Positions 43,973 to 56,793 of a stretch of DNA of 64,000 nucleotides are shown piece after piece. The first letter of the stretch is position 1. The number at the start of each line of letters is the position of its first letter. The notes beneath the pieces were generated by a model. That model had not been told where the DNA came from. It worked only from the letters and a program-made list of their open reading frames with translations, and made no database searches. This stretch comes from Caldithrix abyssi (GTDB lineage: Bacteria > Calditrichota > Calditrichia > Calditrichales > Calditrichaceae): positions 48,232-112,231 of the forward strand of contig DRQG01000015.1 of NCBI GenBank assembly GCA_011369465.1. The letters run 5' to 3'. Made by a program: the position numbers and the translations under genes.

Positions 43973-45088
43973 ATGAAATTTACGATTTCCAGAAATAGTT
44001 TTCATTCCACATTACAGAAGGTTATCCACGTAATCCCCGCGAAATCGACCGTAGATATTTTATACAACGTATTAATTATTGCTGAGGGCGGGCAGCTAAA
44101 AATTATTGCAACGGATCTGGAAATTACTCAGGTTGCCTGGTCCGAGTGCAACGTAGAACAGGATGGGTCCATCGTTGTTCCCGGCAAACTGCTGATGGAT
44201 ATTATAAGAGAAATGCCGGATCTGGAAATTACCTTTTCTGCCGACAATAATTTTAAGATTTTGATAGAATCTAACTTCGGTGAATATAAACTTTCCGGAC
44301 AGAGTAAAACGGAATATCCCAGCGTTCCTCTGGTGGAATCGGATGAAAAAATTGAATTAGACAATTCTGTTCTGAAACGAATGATCGAAAAAACGATCTT
44401 TGCCTGTTCTACCGATAATTTACGTCCGGCGCTTACCGGTGTGTTTTTTCAAATTTTTGAGGAAGAAATACGGATGGTTGCCACCGATGGGCATCGACTG
44501 GTAAAAATTGTACATAAAAATTCCGGCAACCAGGAATTTACCAAAGAGTTGATTGTACCAACAAAAGCGCTAAATTTTGTAGCCCGCAATTTACCGGAGA
44601 AGGGCAAACAACAAATTACTTTTAGCGAAAGTCATGTACTGTTCGAATTACCAAATACAAACATTTATACCCGTATCATCAAGGAACCGTTTCCCGATTA
44701 TGAACGGGTCATTCCACAAAACTATACCAAAGAAATGTTAATTGCAAAAGATGATTTTGTGTCTTCGGTTAAACGTGTTTCGCTGTTTTCCAACCCGATG
44801 ACCTATCAGGTTCGTTTGATGGTAGAAACCGATAAACTTACCGTACATGCACAGGATATTGATTTTGGCGGCGAAGCCAAAGAAACGATACCTTGTAGTT
44901 TTAATAGCGAGGCGTTAGAGATTGCTTATAATGCCAACTATTTACTGGATATTTTACGGCATATCGATACGGAAAAGATAAAATTTCTTGTGGAAGATTC
45001 AGATGGCCCCGGCCTGGTGTATCCGGAGGAGCAAGGCGAAAACGAGGAAATAGTTATGCTGATTATGCCGGTAAGAATCAGAAGTTAA
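43973..45088 (+). CDS. dnaN: DNA polymerase III beta subunit (sliding clamp)
   Basis: 371 aa from the ATG after GGAGGAACA; ten extra in-frame codons upstream are not needed. The three clamp domains are complete: MKFTISRNSFHSTLQKVIHV start, MVATDGHRLVKI in domain 2, and the C-terminal VMLIMPVRIRS end matching the protein-binding edge. It holds the polymerase on DNA. It is the first gene right of oriC, where dnaA would usually precede it. Confidence 0.97.
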   Translation: MKFTISRNSFHSTLQKVIHVIPAKSTVDILYNVLIIAEGGQLKIIATDLEITQVAWSECNVEQDGSIVVPGKLLMDIIREMPDLEITFSADNNFKILIESNFGEYKLSGQSKTEYPSVPLVESDEKIELDNSVLKRMIEKTIFACSTDNLRPALTGVFFQIFEEEIRMVATDGHRLVKIVHKNSGNQEFTKELIVPTKALNFVARNLPEKGKQQITFSESHVLFELPNTNIYTRIIKEPFPDYERVIPQNYTKEMLIAKDDFVSSVKRVSLFSNPMTYQVRLMVETDKLTVHAQDIDFGGEAKETIPCSFNSEALEIAYNANYLLDILRHIDTEKIKFLVEDSDGPGLVYPEEQGENEEIVMLIMPVRIRS

Positions 45089-45091
45089 TGG

Positions 45092-46209
45092 ATGATACTT
45101 GAAAACTTGCATATAACTCATTTTAGAAATATTGAAAAAGAAACAATAGCGTTCGATAGCAGGGTAAATATTTTATACGGGAAAAACGGACAGGGAAAAA
45201 CCTCGGTTTTAGAAGCAATCTATCTTTTAGCCATAACCAAAAGTTTTAAAGCCCAATCGGATAAAATTTTTCTTCAGCATTCCCAGAACTATTTAGATAT
45301 AAAAGGCGGATTTAAATCCGCGAATGGTAACCGGATAGAAGTGCGCTATTTTTACTCGGAAAAGGATGGAAAAAATATATTCTTAAATACAAATAAAGTA
45401 GAAAAATATTCCGATTTAATAGGGTTGATTCCTGTTGTTCTGCTCTCGCTGGAGGATTTTGAATTAACGTATGGTGTGCCGGCAAACCGCCGCAGATTTT
45501 TGGATATACTTCTTTCGCAGGTACATCCGCTTTATCTTAGCGCATTGCAAAACTATAAAAGAGCGCTGGCACAACGAAATAAACTGTTAACGCTTATAAA
45601 AGAAAATAAAGAACCACCCTATTCGCTTGAACCGTGGGATGAACAAATCGTAAAAAATGGCAGCGAAATTATTCGCCATCGTATCACATTTATAGAGTTT
45701 TTGTCACAAAAGTTGGCTGCTAATTATCGTAAAATTTCTTCATTGAATAACGAGAGGATTGAAGTTACATATAAATCCAATATAGACGATGAACTGCAAA
45801 AGAAAACACAGCAAGAGATACAGGAAGACTTTACCAGAAAATTGAATGAACAACTAAACGGGGATATCCAAAAAGAATCAACCACAATAGGTCCGCACCG
45901 TGATGATTTGATTTTTAAAAAAAACGGATTTCCGTTTAAATCGTATGGCTCTCAGGGAGAGAACAAAACATTTTTAATCGCTCTTAAGCTGGTGGAAAGC
46001 GAATATGTATTACAGAATGCCAAAGAAGAACCCTTGCTGCTTTTGGATGATATCTTCGGAGAGCTCGATGAAAATCGAATCGGGCATTTAATCGATTTTA
46101 TCGCCGATATCGGACAGACGTTTATTACCACAACCGTGCGTCATAAATTTGAAAACGCCCGATTAAACAGACAAAATTTTTTCGAAGTTAACGACGGCAG
46201 AATAGTGCA

Positions 46210-46213
<4 letters not shown>
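45092..46213 (+). CDS. recF: DNA replication and repair protein RecF
   Basis: 373 aa SMC-like ATPase. Walker A is GKNGQGKTSVLEAIYLL; the signature SQGENKTFLIALKL and Walker B PLLLLDDIFGELDENR are present. It loads RecA at gaps with RecO and RecR. It starts 3 bp after dnaN and ends in an ATGA overlap with the DciA-family gene, all one operon. Confidence 0.96.
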
Positions 46214-48425
<2,212 letters not shown>

Positions 48426-48440
48426 GATATTGAGGTTCCA

Positions 48441-50897
48441 ATGTCCGAAAAAGAGAGAATAATACCTGTTTTTATAGAAGACGAAATGAAGGAGTCTTAT
48501 CTCGACTACTCCATGTCGGTTATTGTATCGCGTGCATTGCCGGATGTAAGAGATGGTTTGAAGCCGGTGCACCGTCGTGTATTGTACGGTATGCATGAAT
48601 TGGGGCTTACACATAATAAACCGTACAAAAAAAGCGCACGTGTGGTCGGTGAAGTTTTGGGTAAATATCATCCGCACGGGGATATGGCTGTGTACGACAG
48701 TATGGTACGTATGGTACAGGATTTTTCGTTGCGCTATCCTCTGGTGGAAGGCCAGGGAAATTTTGGCTCCATAGACGGCGACTCCCCCGCGGCTATGCGT
48801 TACACCGAAGTGCGGATGCAGCGGCTTGCCGAAGAATTGCTGACCGACATCAATAAAAACACCATCGATTACAGCAGAAATTTTGACGACAGCCTGGACG
48901 AGCCTGTTGTTATGCCGGCCACCATTCCAAACCTGCTTATCAACGGAGCCTCCGGAATAGCGGTTGGTATGGCCACGAACATTCCGCCGCATAATTTGGG
49001 AGAAATTATCGAAGCGATTAAGGTTCTGATCGACAATCCTGAAGCGGAAATTTCGGAATTGATGCAATACGTAAAGGGGCCGGATTTTCCGACAGGCGGC
49101 ATCATATATGGTGTGGAGGGTATCCGTCAGGCCTATATGACTGGTAAGGGCAAAATAGCCGTACGGGCCAAGGTGGAAATAGAAGAGCACGACAATGGCA
49201 AAACGACAATCATTGTTCGGGAAATACCCTATCAGGTCAACAAACTGAATTTGATTAACAAAATTGTAGAACTAATCAAAGATAAAAAGATAGAAGGCAT
49301 CGCCGATTTCAGAGATGAATCCGATAAAGAGGGTATGCGCATTGTGCTGGATTTGAAAAAAGATTACGATCACCGCGTAATACTCAATTATCTGTATAAA
49401 CACAGCCAGATGCAAACCACATTCAGCATCAACATGCTGGCGCTGGTGGATGGACGCCCGGTGGTCCTTACCCTCAAAGAGATGATGCAGAAATTTGTCG
49501 ATCATCGGGTAGAGGTTATTGTACGACGTACCCAATACGATCTGGATGAAGCCGAACGCCGCGCTCATATATTGGAAGGCCTTAAAATTGCTATTGACAA
49601 TATCGATGAGATTGTAGAACTCATTAAAACCTCTCCGGATCCGGATACGGCCAAAACAAGATTAATTGAACGTTTCGGGTTGAGTGAAGTGCAGGCCAAA
49701 GCAATTTTAGAAATGCGTTTACAGCGCTTAACCGGCTTGGAGCGGGATAAGATTGAAAAGGAATACAGAGAGCTGTTGGTTAAAATAGCAGAATATAAAG
49801 AAATTTTAGCCAGTAAACAGAAACAGTTGGAAATTATTAAAAATGAACTGGATGAGTTAACAAAAAAATATGCCGATGAACGGCGTACCGAAATCGTTAC
49901 CACCATGGAAGACCTGACGGCCGAAGATTTGATCGCGGAAGAAGATGTGGTCATCACCATTTCGCACAAAGGATTTATCAAGCGTTTTCCGCTAACCGAA
50001 TACAGAACACAGAATCGCGGCGGCCGCGGAGTAACCGGTGCAACCACAAAGGAAGAAGATTTTGTTGAGCATCTTTTTGTGGCAAACACCCATCAATATA
50101 TTTTATTCTTTACCGACCGGGGAAAGTGTTACTGGCTCAAAGTATATGCGATACCTCCGGGAGGAAAAACCTCAAAGGGTCGCCCGATCATCAATTTGAT
50201 CAACATTGAACCGGGAGAAAAAATTTGCGCTTTTATAGCGGTAAAAGAATTCAGCGAGGATCAGTTTGTTTTGATGGGCACAGCCAACGGTATTGTTAAA
50301 AAAACCAGTCTCAGCGCATTCAGCCGTCCCCGCAAAGGAGGTATCATCGCCGTAAATATCCGCGAAGATGATCAATTAATAGAAGCCAAACTTTCCGACG
50401 GGGCAAGTAACATTTTATTTATTACGGCCAACGGAAAAAGTATAAATTTTCTTGAAAAGGATGTACGTCCCATAGGCCGCAACGCTACCGGCGTAAAGGC
50501 CATTCGTCTTATGGAAGGCGACAGAGCCATAGCAATGCTGGTGGCCAAAGAAGAATACAAAATCCTAACCATATCGGAAAACGGTTACGGAAAACGAACC
50601 GAGCTGAAAGAATTCCGTTTGCAAAGCCGGGGGGGCAGCGGCATAATAGCGATGCGCCTAACGGAGAAAACCGGAAAGCTGGTTAGCGCACTTGGCGTTG
50701 TACAAAACGAAGACATTATGATTATTACAGAAAAAGGCATCGTTATCCGTCAAAACGTGGAAGATATTAGTGTTATCGGACGCAACACCCAGGGCGTAAG
50801 GCTTATTCGTCTGGATGAAAATGATAAGGTAAGCGATGTGGCCAAAGTTATGCTCACGGCTGCCAACGGAGATAACGCAACAGAAGAGGAAAAGTAA
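48441..50897 (+). CDS. gyrA: DNA gyrase subunit A
   Basis: 818 aa. The catalytic Tyr is in [10 protein letters not shown]; the N-terminal [20 protein letters not shown] and quinolone-determining region [15 protein letters not shown] are normal, with no obvious resistance change judged by eye. The C-terminal six-bladed domain has the GyrA box as QNRGGRGV, so it is gyrase rather than topoisomerase IV. The tail is acidic. rex begins 22 bp after. Confidence 0.97.
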   Translation: MSEKERIIPVFIEDEMKESYLDYSMSVIVSRALPDVRDGLKPVHRRVLYGMHELGLTHNKPYKKSARVVGEVLGKYHPHGDMAVYDSMVRMVQDFSLRYPLVEGQGNFGSIDGDSPAAMRYTEVRMQRLAEELLTDINKNTIDYSRNFDDSLDEPVVMPATIPNLLINGASGIAVGMATNIPPHNLGEIIEAIKVLIDNPEAEISELMQYVKGPDFPTGGIIYGVEGIRQAYMTGKGKIAVRAKVEIEEHDNGKTTIIVREIPYQVNKLNLINKIVELIKDKKIEGIADFRDESDKEGMRIVLDLKKDYDHRVILNYLYKHSQMQTTFSINMLALVDGRPVVLTLKEMMQKFVDHRVEVIVRRTQYDLDEAERRAHILEGLKIAIDNIDEIVELIKTSPDPDTAKTRLIERFGLSEVQAKAILEMRLQRLTGLERDKIEKEYRELLVKIAEYKEILASKQKQLEIIKNELDELTKKYADERRTEIVTTMEDLTAEDLIAEEDVVITISHKGFIKRFPLTEYRTQNRGGRGVTGATTKEEDFVEHLFVANTHQYILFFTDRGKCYWLKVYAIPPGGKTSKGRPIINLINIEPGEKICAFIAVKEFSEDQFVLMGTANGIVKKTSLSAFSRPRKGGIIAVNIREDDQLIEAKLSDGASNILFITANGKSINFLEKDVRPIGRNATGVKAIRLMEGDRAIAMLVAKEEYKILTISENGYGKRTELKEFRLQSRGGSGIIAMRLTEKTGKLVSALGVVQNEDIMIITEKGIVIRQNVEDISVIGRNTQGVRLIRLDENDKVSDVAKVMLTAANGDNATEEEK

Positions 50898-50919
50898 ATA
50901 AAATCGAAATGGAGAAGAA

Positions 50920-51543
50920 ATGAAAAAAATTTCGGACTCCACCATAAGTCGTTTATCCACATATTACCGTACACTCAACCGTCTAATTGATCAGGGAGTC
51001 AAGACGGTTTCTTCCGATACTATTGCAGAGATAAATGACATCACCTCGGCCCAGGTACGCAAAGACCTTTCTTTTTTCGGTGCTTTTGGAAAGCGCGGTT
51101 TGGGTTATAATACCGAAGCGCTTAAAGAAGAAATAAGCCGGATACTTGGTCTTAAAAAAACCTGGAATGTCGCCCTGGCTGGCGTTGGAAACATCGGTAA
51201 GGCGCTTATTGATTATGAAGAATTCAGAAAACAGGGATTTATTATAACAGCCTTGTTCGATCGGGATGAAAAAAAGGTTGGCAAAGAGATAAAGGGTCTT
51301 AAAATTCATCATATTGAAAATGTTTGTCAGATTACACGGGAGAAAAATATAGAAATCGCCATTATTGCCGTACCGGCCAAAAATGCCCAGGATGTTGTGG
51401 ATCAGTTTATCACTTGTGGAGTACGCGCCTTTTTAAATTTTGCACCGATTACCATAAAGGTGCCGCCAAATGTACAGGTAAAAAATGAGAACATGTCCAT
51501 AGAGCTGGAAGCGTTATCTTACTATTTAACTCAAAATAAATAA
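50920..51543 (+). CDS. rex: Redox-sensing transcriptional repressor Rex
   Basis: 207 aa. The N-terminal winged helix (STISRLSTYYRTLNRLIDQG ... TSAQVRKDLSFFGAFGKRGLGY) is followed by a Rossmann domain (ALAGVGNIGKALIDYEEF) that binds NADH/NAD+. Rex represses fermentation and respiration genes until NADH rises. No perfect Rex operator was noticed in the window. Its position behind gyrA and before a terminator makes it the last gene of the origin operon. Confidence 0.94.
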   Translation: MKKISDSTISRLSTYYRTLNRLIDQGVKTVSSDTIAEINDITSAQVRKDLSFFGAFGKRGLGYNTEALKEEISRILGLKKTWNVALAGVGNIGKALIDYEEFRKQGFIITALFDRDEKKVGKEIKGLKIHHIENVCQITREKNIEIAIIAVPAKNAQDVVDQFITCGVRAFLNFAPITIKVPPNVQVKNENMSIELEALSYYLTQNK

Positions 51544-51553
51544 GACCTTATAT

Positions 51554-51594
51554 AAAAAAAGGCTGACCCAAATGTTGCAGGACAGCCTTTTTTT
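51554..51594. terminator. Bidirectional intrinsic terminator after rex
   Basis: A 12-bp perfect stem of A-run plus GGCTG (51554-51565) pairs with CAGCC plus T-run (51583-51594) across a 17-nt loop. It separates convergent rex and the TPR lipoprotein gene and has U-runs in both directions. Confidence 0.88.
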
Positions 51595-51616
51595 AAATGG
51601 AATATTATATAAACGA

Positions 51617-52705
51617 TTACATCTTATAACCAAGCTCTTCCGCCTTGGCAAAAGCAGCTTTTGCTTCGGCCGCCTGTCCAAGACGACCGTAAGCCACTCC
51701 CAGAAAATACCATATTTCACCGTCTTCCGGAAATTTTTCCGAAGCCTTTAATAAAGTTTCTTTGGCAGATTCAAAATCAAGTAGTTGAATCTCTGCGGAA
51801 CTCTTAATTTTATAAGCCTCTTTAACCTCCGGGTCTATTTCGAGCACTTTTGCAAAATAATCGCGGGATTTCTGCAGATATTCCTTTTTAGTGGCCTCGT
51901 CAAGACTATCATTTACAGTGGATTTGTAATATATAAGTCCCAAATTAAAAGGAAAAGCTTTCTGTTTCGGATCCAATTTCATGGCCTTTACATAGAGAGC
52001 AATAGCTTTGTCTTTATCACCATGCAAATCGTAGGCTTGAGAAAGCAAAGAAACGGCCTCAGAATTGTTTGGATCTAATTCCAAGGCTTTTTCCAAAGGA
52101 GGTATTGCTTCGTCATAGTTCTGTTCAACTAAATAAAAATTTCCCAGAGCAAGCCAGGCATCGGCGGTATCCGGTTTAATTTCGGTGCAGCGTTTGTAGT
52201 ATTTAAGGGCTTCATCTTTTTCACCCAAAAGGATATGACCAAAACCGATCAGGCTGGTGGCCTTGTAGTCTTCCTCAATCATATTAGCATTCTGAAATCC
52301 CTGAAGCGCTTTTTGTAATAACTCTTTGGCCTTGTCGGAATTACGATCTTCGACCTTCGTATAGGCGTTGTAGTTGTTGACGCCCTTATTAAATTCTTCC
52401 TGAAAATAAAAAATCTTCTGTTGCTTTATTTGCGGCTCAAATTTTTTGTCGATAGCCAAAGCTTGATCAAATGCTCTGAGCATTTCTTTGTAGTTTTCCT
52501 TCTTGCCTTGAATTTCGCCATACAGAAACCAGGCTTCGGAATTGTTGGGATATTTCTCTGTTGCCTCACGAGCCAGGTTTAAGGCATTGTCGATCCGTCC
52601 CTGTTTATACTCAACAAAAGCCCCTTCCAATTCAGGTGGGCGGCAGGATGTGAGCAGAATGCTCATCAGCAAGATACTAAATAATGAAAAAACGATCTTT
52701 TTCAT
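51617..52705 (-). CDS. TPR-repeat lipoprotein
   Basis: 362 aa. Residues 1-21 are a lipoprotein signal (SILLMSILLTSC). The rest is tetratricopeptide repeats, about eight, with clear units such as AWLALGNFYLVEQNYDEAIPPLEKALELDPNN (about 187-218). It is probably a periplasmic membrane-anchored scaffold; no enzymatic domain is present. It follows mtnA by 16 bp, but a functional link is doubtful. Confidence 0.85.
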   Translation of the reverse strand: MKKIVFSLFSILLMSILLTSCRPPELEGAFVEYKQGRIDNALNLAREATEKYPNNSEAWFLYGEIQGKKENYKEMLRAFDQALAIDKKFEPQIKQQKIFYFQEEFNKGVNNYNAYTKVEDRNSDKAKELLQKALQGFQNANMIEEDYKATSLIGFGHILLGEKDEALKYYKRCTEIKPDTADAWLALGNFYLVEQNYDEAIPPLEKALELDPNNSEAVSLLSQAYDLHGDKDKAIALYVKAMKLDPKQKAFPFNLGLIYYKSTVNDSLDEATKKEYLQKSRDYFAKVLEIDPEVKEAYKIKSSAEIQLLDFESAKETLLKASEKFPEDGEIWYFLGVAYGRLGQAAEAKAAFAKAEELGYKM

Positions 52706-52721
52706 AAAAGAACTCCTTAAA

Positions 52722-53762
52722 TTAGGTTATGTTGTAAAAAAATTTTGATACGGATTCCGGACATGGTTTATGGATTATGCCCTTATCCGTTATAATGGCG
52801 CTTATCAGATTATGCGGTGTAACGTCAAATGCAGGGTTTTCCGCTTTATAATTTAAACCTTTATCAATATTCCATAAATCAGTAATTTCATCTTGTGCTC
52901 TGTTCTCAATTGGTATCTCGCTTCCTTCAGATAAACTCAGGTCAAAAGTAGAAAGAGGGGCAAGCACATAAAAAGGGATTTTATGGTAATCAGCCAATAC
53001 GGCAAGACTGTAAGTACCAATTTTATTGGCAACATCTCCGTTCGAAACGATACGATCCGCACCGACACAGATTAAGTCGATTTTTCCCCGGCCCATAAAA
53101 AAGCCGGCCATGTTATCGGTAATTAAAGTACAGGGAATATTGTGCTGTTCCAATTCCCAATAGGTAAGACGCGCTCCCTGGCCCACCGGCCGGGTTTCAT
53201 CTACATAAACATGCAGCTTTTTTCCTTCGGCAAAAGCGGTATAAACCGGAGCCAGAGCGGTACCAATCCCTCCCGTGGCTAAAATACCGGCATTACAATG
53301 TGTCAGCACATTTGATCCGTCTTCGATAAAAGCATTTCCATAAGCGCCGATTTTGCTGCAGGCCAACCGGTCCTCATCATGGATCTCGATAGCGGCTTGT
53401 TTTAGAATATCCAAAAGTGCAGGAGCTGGTTTATTTTGATTTGAAAGAAAAGAGTCGTACATACGGCGCACTGCCCAGGATAAATTTTTAGCTGTCGGAC
53501 GGCAGTTCTCAAGACGTTCTACGGCCTCTAAAATAGATTCTTTTGTCAAAGAACGAGTTTGCGTCAATTGTTTCGCATGTACATAAAATCCGTACGCAGC
53601 GGTAATACCGATTGCGGGAGCACCGCGTACTTTTAAATTTTTTATGGCAGAAACAACATCATCCAGCGAATTTAACTCAATATATGAAAACTTGTTCGGT
53701 AAATAAGTTTGATCAATAATAAAGACCTTATCACGATCAAACCGTATCGTTTCAATTTGCAT
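52722..53762 (-). CDS. mtnA: Methylthioribose-1-phosphate isomerase
   Basis: 346 aa. It converts methylthioribose-1-phosphate to the ribulose form in methionine salvage. KVRGAPAIGITAAYG, the catalytic Cys in LTHCNAGILATGGIGTALAP and the catalytic Asp in VGADRIVSNGDVANKIGT are all present. It is related to eIF2B-alpha, but these residues mark MtnA. No other salvage gene is in the window. Confidence 0.95.
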   Translation of the reverse strand: MQIETIRFDRDKVFIIDQTYLPNKFSYIELNSLDDVVSAIKNLKVRGAPAIGITAAYGFYVHAKQLTQTRSLTKESILEAVERLENCRPTAKNLSWAVRRMYDSFLSNQNKPAPALLDILKQAAIEIHDEDRLACSKIGAYGNAFIEDGSNVLTHCNAGILATGGIGTALAPVYTAFAEGKKLHVYVDETRPVGQGARLTYWELEQHNIPCTLITDNMAGFFMGRGKIDLICVGADRIVSNGDVANKIGTYSLAVLADYHKIPFYVLAPLSTFDLSLSEGSEIPIENRAQDEITDLWNIDKGLNYKAENPAFDVTPHNLISAIITDKGIIHKPCPESVSKFFYNIT

Positions 53763-53861
53763 AATTTAATATTTTTAATGTAAATTAACAAACTACAAAA
53801 AATAATCAGTTTAAGCAAACAATCAAACGGTCGATTTATTTACCAAATACGGAAAAAAGAC

Positions 53862-54677
53862 GTGTTCAAATTTAGAATTATAACAGCAATACTATGCCTT
53901 TTTAGTGTACAATCAATCTTTGCTCAGCACGAAAATTTTGACGAGCAGGATTTTTTCAGGAAGCTGCATGATTCGTATTACACGCTCGAAAATAGCGGTT
54001 TTGAAAATATGACGGCCTTTGTGTCCAGTCTGAAATTTGAAAAATTTGCCAAAAACATTTGGAAGAACACGGAAATTTTCCCTTTGCAGTTTATGTGGTT
54101 TAGGCCAAACAAAATGTATATTTCCGAACGGGGCGTGCCCTCTTTTGACAAAAAGAAAGAGAGCGAATACAGAGAATTGGTCGATGGCATCAAACAACAG
54201 CTACGGGGAATTTTGGTAGATCTTTCACGCTACTACATAACAGGAATATATACCAGCATACTGGACAACTATGTTTTACGGCACAACGAACAGGCCGTGC
54301 AAATTACATACGAGACGGGAAAAGATTGGGATTTGACAAAAGTAAAGAACCTGTTTGGATATAATGGATTGTTGTTGGAAACCCAAATTATTTATCCCGC
54401 GCAAAAGAAAATAATACTGATCTATCCTTCCTTTCGTCTTGTAAAAACGAAATGGCTTATTGATAACTGGCAGGTCCAAACCACGATAAACGGTGAAGTT
54501 GTAAACGGTTTTGAAATACGCCTGGAAAACGCTCAGGTAAATAACGTTTGGGTACCGGTAAATATCATTATTAAAGTAAAAAAGGCGGATGAACCGGAGA
54601 ATACATATTATGATATGCTTAAACTTCGCAATATAATTTTTAACCAATCTCTGGAATTGGTTCCCACGAAGGATTAA
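53862..54677 (+). CDS. Exported protein of unknown function
   Basis: 271 aa from GTG with GGAAAAAAG before it. A signal peptide (AILCLFSVQSIFAQ) indicates export. The mature part is mixed: a helical first half with paired Trp/Phe residues (FAKNIWKNTEIFPLQFMWF) and a beta-rich second half (IIYPAQKKIILIYPSFRLV, GEVVNGFEIRLENAQV) somewhat like LolA/LppX-type lipid carriers, though no motif proves it. It ends converging with the anti-sigma gene, overlapping it by 4 nt. Confidence 0.65.
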   Translation: MFKFRIITAILCLFSVQSIFAQHENFDEQDFFRKLHDSYYTLENSGFENMTAFVSSLKFEKFAKNIWKNTEIFPLQFMWFRPNKMYISERGVPSFDKKKESEYRELVDGIKQQLRGILVDLSRYYITGIYTSILDNYVLRHNEQAVQITYETGKDWDLTKVKNLFGYNGLLLETQIIYPAQKKIILIYPSFRLVKTKWLIDNWQVQTTINGEVVNGFEIRLENAQVNNVWVPVNIIIKVKKADEPENTYYDMLKLRNIIFNQSLELVPTKD

Positions 54678-54904
54678 TTCAGTTTACGCACGAAGTCCAT
54701 CAATTTTGCTTCCAAATCCACCGGATTGAATTTTTCTTTGGCTTTTATCCGGATAATTTCCTTCAACTTCAATTCGAATTCAATTTTTTTATCGCAAGGC
54801 AAACAGTACTCAAGGTGTTTCTCAAAAAGCATTTTTTCTTCGTCATTTAATTTTCCATCAACATACCGCTGAGCCAATCTCTCAATATCAGCGCAGTCAT
54901 ACAT
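54674..54904 (-). CDS. Zinc-binding anti-sigma factor (ZAS type)
   Basis: 76 aa from the ATG directly after the sigma-factor stop (TGA A ATG); upstream starts lie inside the sigma gene. The ZAS motif is exact: Cys4, 25 residues, His30-x3-Cys34-x2-Cys37 (HLEYCLPC). Such proteins hold an ECF sigma factor until a signal, often thiol oxidation, releases it. There is no membrane helix, so it is a soluble, RsrA-like form. It is coupled to the sigma gene. Confidence 0.85.
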   Translation of the reverse strand: MYDCADIERLAQRYVDGKLNDEEKMLFEKHLEYCLPCDKKIEFELKLKEIIRIKAKEKFNPVDLEAKLMDFVRKLN

Positions 54905-54905
54905 T

Positions 54906-55505
54906 TCAGCTCTTTTTTTTGAAGTCATCGGTAATATAACCTCTGGTTTTGGCATAATTCCACAAATAGCGCTGCAAAAGTCTCCGGCCTCTGTATAGCC
55001 GGGACATTACCGTTCCGGAAGGAGCGTCAATAATGTTGGCAATTTCATTATAGGAAAAACCTTCCACATCACACAACAAGACTACCAATCGAAATTGATA
55101 GGGCAAATTATCCAATGCCTCTTTCACATCGTCTTCAAAAAGACTTTCCAGAAACTCTTCCTTGTTCGTCTCTTGCAGGCTTACTGTTTCATCTAAACGC
55201 TTATATAGGAAAAATTCTTCCATATCGTCATAACTAATTTTTTGAGGCTGTTTAATGGCCTTGCGATATGCGGTAATAAAAGTATTTACTAAAATACGGA
55301 ATATCCAGGCTCGGAAATTCGTATTCTTCTGATATTGATCAAGTGCACGAAAGGCCTTAAACAAGGTATCCTGTACCAGGTCTTCGGCATCGTTTTGATT
55401 GTGGGTCATCCGAAGAGCAGTACTGTATAAGGAAGAAAGGTGTGGCTCTATTAGTTTGGCAAATTCTTTTTGTCGTTCTGTTGGCAAGAGATTACTCCTT
55501 GTCAA
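54906..55505 (-). CDS. ECF-type RNA polymerase sigma factor
   Basis: 199 aa. Region 2 (YSTALRMTHNQNDAEDLVQD, TLFKAFRAL, FRAWIFRILVNTFI) and region 4 (FSYNEIANIIDAPSGTVMSR) are intact, with a helix-turn-helix for the -35 element. No sigma1.1 or full sigma3 is present. The partner anti-sigma follows at once. The ribosome site is not strong. The upstream gap may hold an autoregulated promoter, but no motif was settled on. Confidence 0.93.
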   Translation of the reverse strand: MTRSNLLPTERQKEFAKLIEPHLSSLYSTALRMTHNQNDAEDLVQDTLFKAFRALDQYQKNTNFRAWIFRILVNTFITAYRKAIKQPQKISYDDMEEFFLYKRLDETVSLQETNKEEFLESLFEDDVKEALDNLPYQFRLVVLLCDVEGFSYNEIANIIDAPSGTVMSRLYRGRRLLQRYLWNYAKTRGYITDDFKKKS

Positions 55506-55570
55506 TGGAAATAACTGTTAAAGTTAAAAAAAAAGTTGAATTATAGTCAAATAATTACATTACCACAAAC

Positions 55571-56779
55571 TCAGTCTGCTTTTAAATCGATACGAAAAAC
55601 GGTTTTTTGGCCGGGTCGCGATTCTTTGAGAAAAAGTTTTCCATGATGGTATTCTTCGATAATACGTCGGGCAAGGCTCAAACCAAGCCCCCAGCCACGT
55701 TTCTTTGTGCTATAACCCGGACGGAAAAGATTCTTTTTTTGTTTGGATGATACTCCCTTTCCATTATCTATTATATCAATATACAGGTGCTTTTTATCAT
55801 TGGAAAAATTCCCCACAATATCAATACGGCCATTGTTCACTTCTATGGCATCAATTGCGTTTTTAATTAAGTTTTCCAACACCCATTCAAACAAATCGGA
55901 ATTCACCTTTATAGTTAACCCATCCTGCAGGTTGGCTTTTATGGTAATCTGCTTACCCATATTGGGCAAGCGTCTTTCAAAATAGGAAACCACGTTTGTA
56001 ATAATAACGGAAAGGTCTGTTTTTTCAAGTTCGGGTACGGACCCGATCTTAGAAAAGCGATTGGCCACTTTTTTTAGACGAATTAAATCATTTTCCATTT
56101 CATTTATTGCTCTTTCACGAATCTCCGGATTGATTGAAAGTAATTCCAGCCATCCGGAAAGAGAACTAAGCGGGGTTCCCAGCTGATGAGCCGTTTCTTT
56201 GGCCATGCCGACCCAAATATAGCGTTGTTCGCTCCGTTTAATATAGGAAAATCCGATATACCCGAATAGAATAAAAAGGGCTCCGGCCAATACGGCCAGG
56301 TAAGGAAGCATACGTAATTCATAGATAACCGGTGAATAACCATAATAATAATAGCCAAGAATAAAATCGCCGGATTTAATTGGTATCGGTTGGTTTTCAC
56401 TGGCAATCTGATGAAAAACATCCATCAAGTAAAGACTGTCTTCTCGGGTCAGCTCTTTGATAGTTTTATTGTCGATTTGTGGTGAGATATTACGCCAGTT
56501 TTGAGGTCTCTGTTTGTTGTCGGTATATATAATTGGATAATCGGCCTCTTGAATAACGTTATTAAACAAGAAACTGAAATCCGTATCTGTATTAGGGTTG
56601 TTAATACTTTGTTCAAAAATTTTAATTTTAAAACGGAGATACTCTGTGGATTTTTCTTTGAGAATATTTACAAGATGCTGGGTGTACAAAATACCGGAAA
56701 TAATCAAAACGATGCCTAGTAAGAACAAAAGACCTTTTAAATTTCCTTTTCGGTTGTACACGTACATGGATTTTGGCAA
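55571..56779 (-). CDS. Membrane sensor histidine kinase (orphan)
   Basis: 402 aa. Two membrane helices (about 15-34 and 158-176) flank a periplasmic sensor of about 120 residues. The H-box is AKETAHQLGTPLSSLSGW; N-box ENLIKNAIDAIE, G1 DNGKGVSS and G2 GWGLGLSLARRI follow. All catalytic parts are present. No response regulator adjoins, so its partner lies elsewhere. It is 14 bp downstream of the HEAT/cyclophilin gene. Confidence 0.9.
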   Translation of the reverse strand: MPKSMYVYNRKGNLKGLLFLLGIVLIISGILYTQHLVNILKEKSTEYLRFKIKIFEQSINNPNTDTDFSFLFNNVIQEADYPIIYTDNKQRPQNWRNISPQIDNKTIKELTREDSLYLMDVFHQIASENQPIPIKSGDFILGYYYYGYSPVIYELRMLPYLAVLAGALFILFGYIGFSYIKRSEQRYIWVGMAKETAHQLGTPLSSLSGWLELLSINPEIRERAINEMENDLIRLKKVANRFSKIGSVPELEKTDLSVIITNVVSYFERRLPNMGKQITIKANLQDGLTIKVNSDLFEWVLENLIKNAIDAIEVNNGRIDIVGNFSNDKKHLYIDIIDNGKGVSSKQKKNLFRPGYSTKKRGWGLGLSLARRIIEEYHHGKLFLKESRPGQKTVFRIDLKAD

Positions 56780-56793
56780 TATGCGATTCCTAA

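Noticed and set aside
49565..50089. 174-codon minus-strand frame over gyrA, Ser-rich
   Set aside because: Low-complexity antisense translation of a coding gene.
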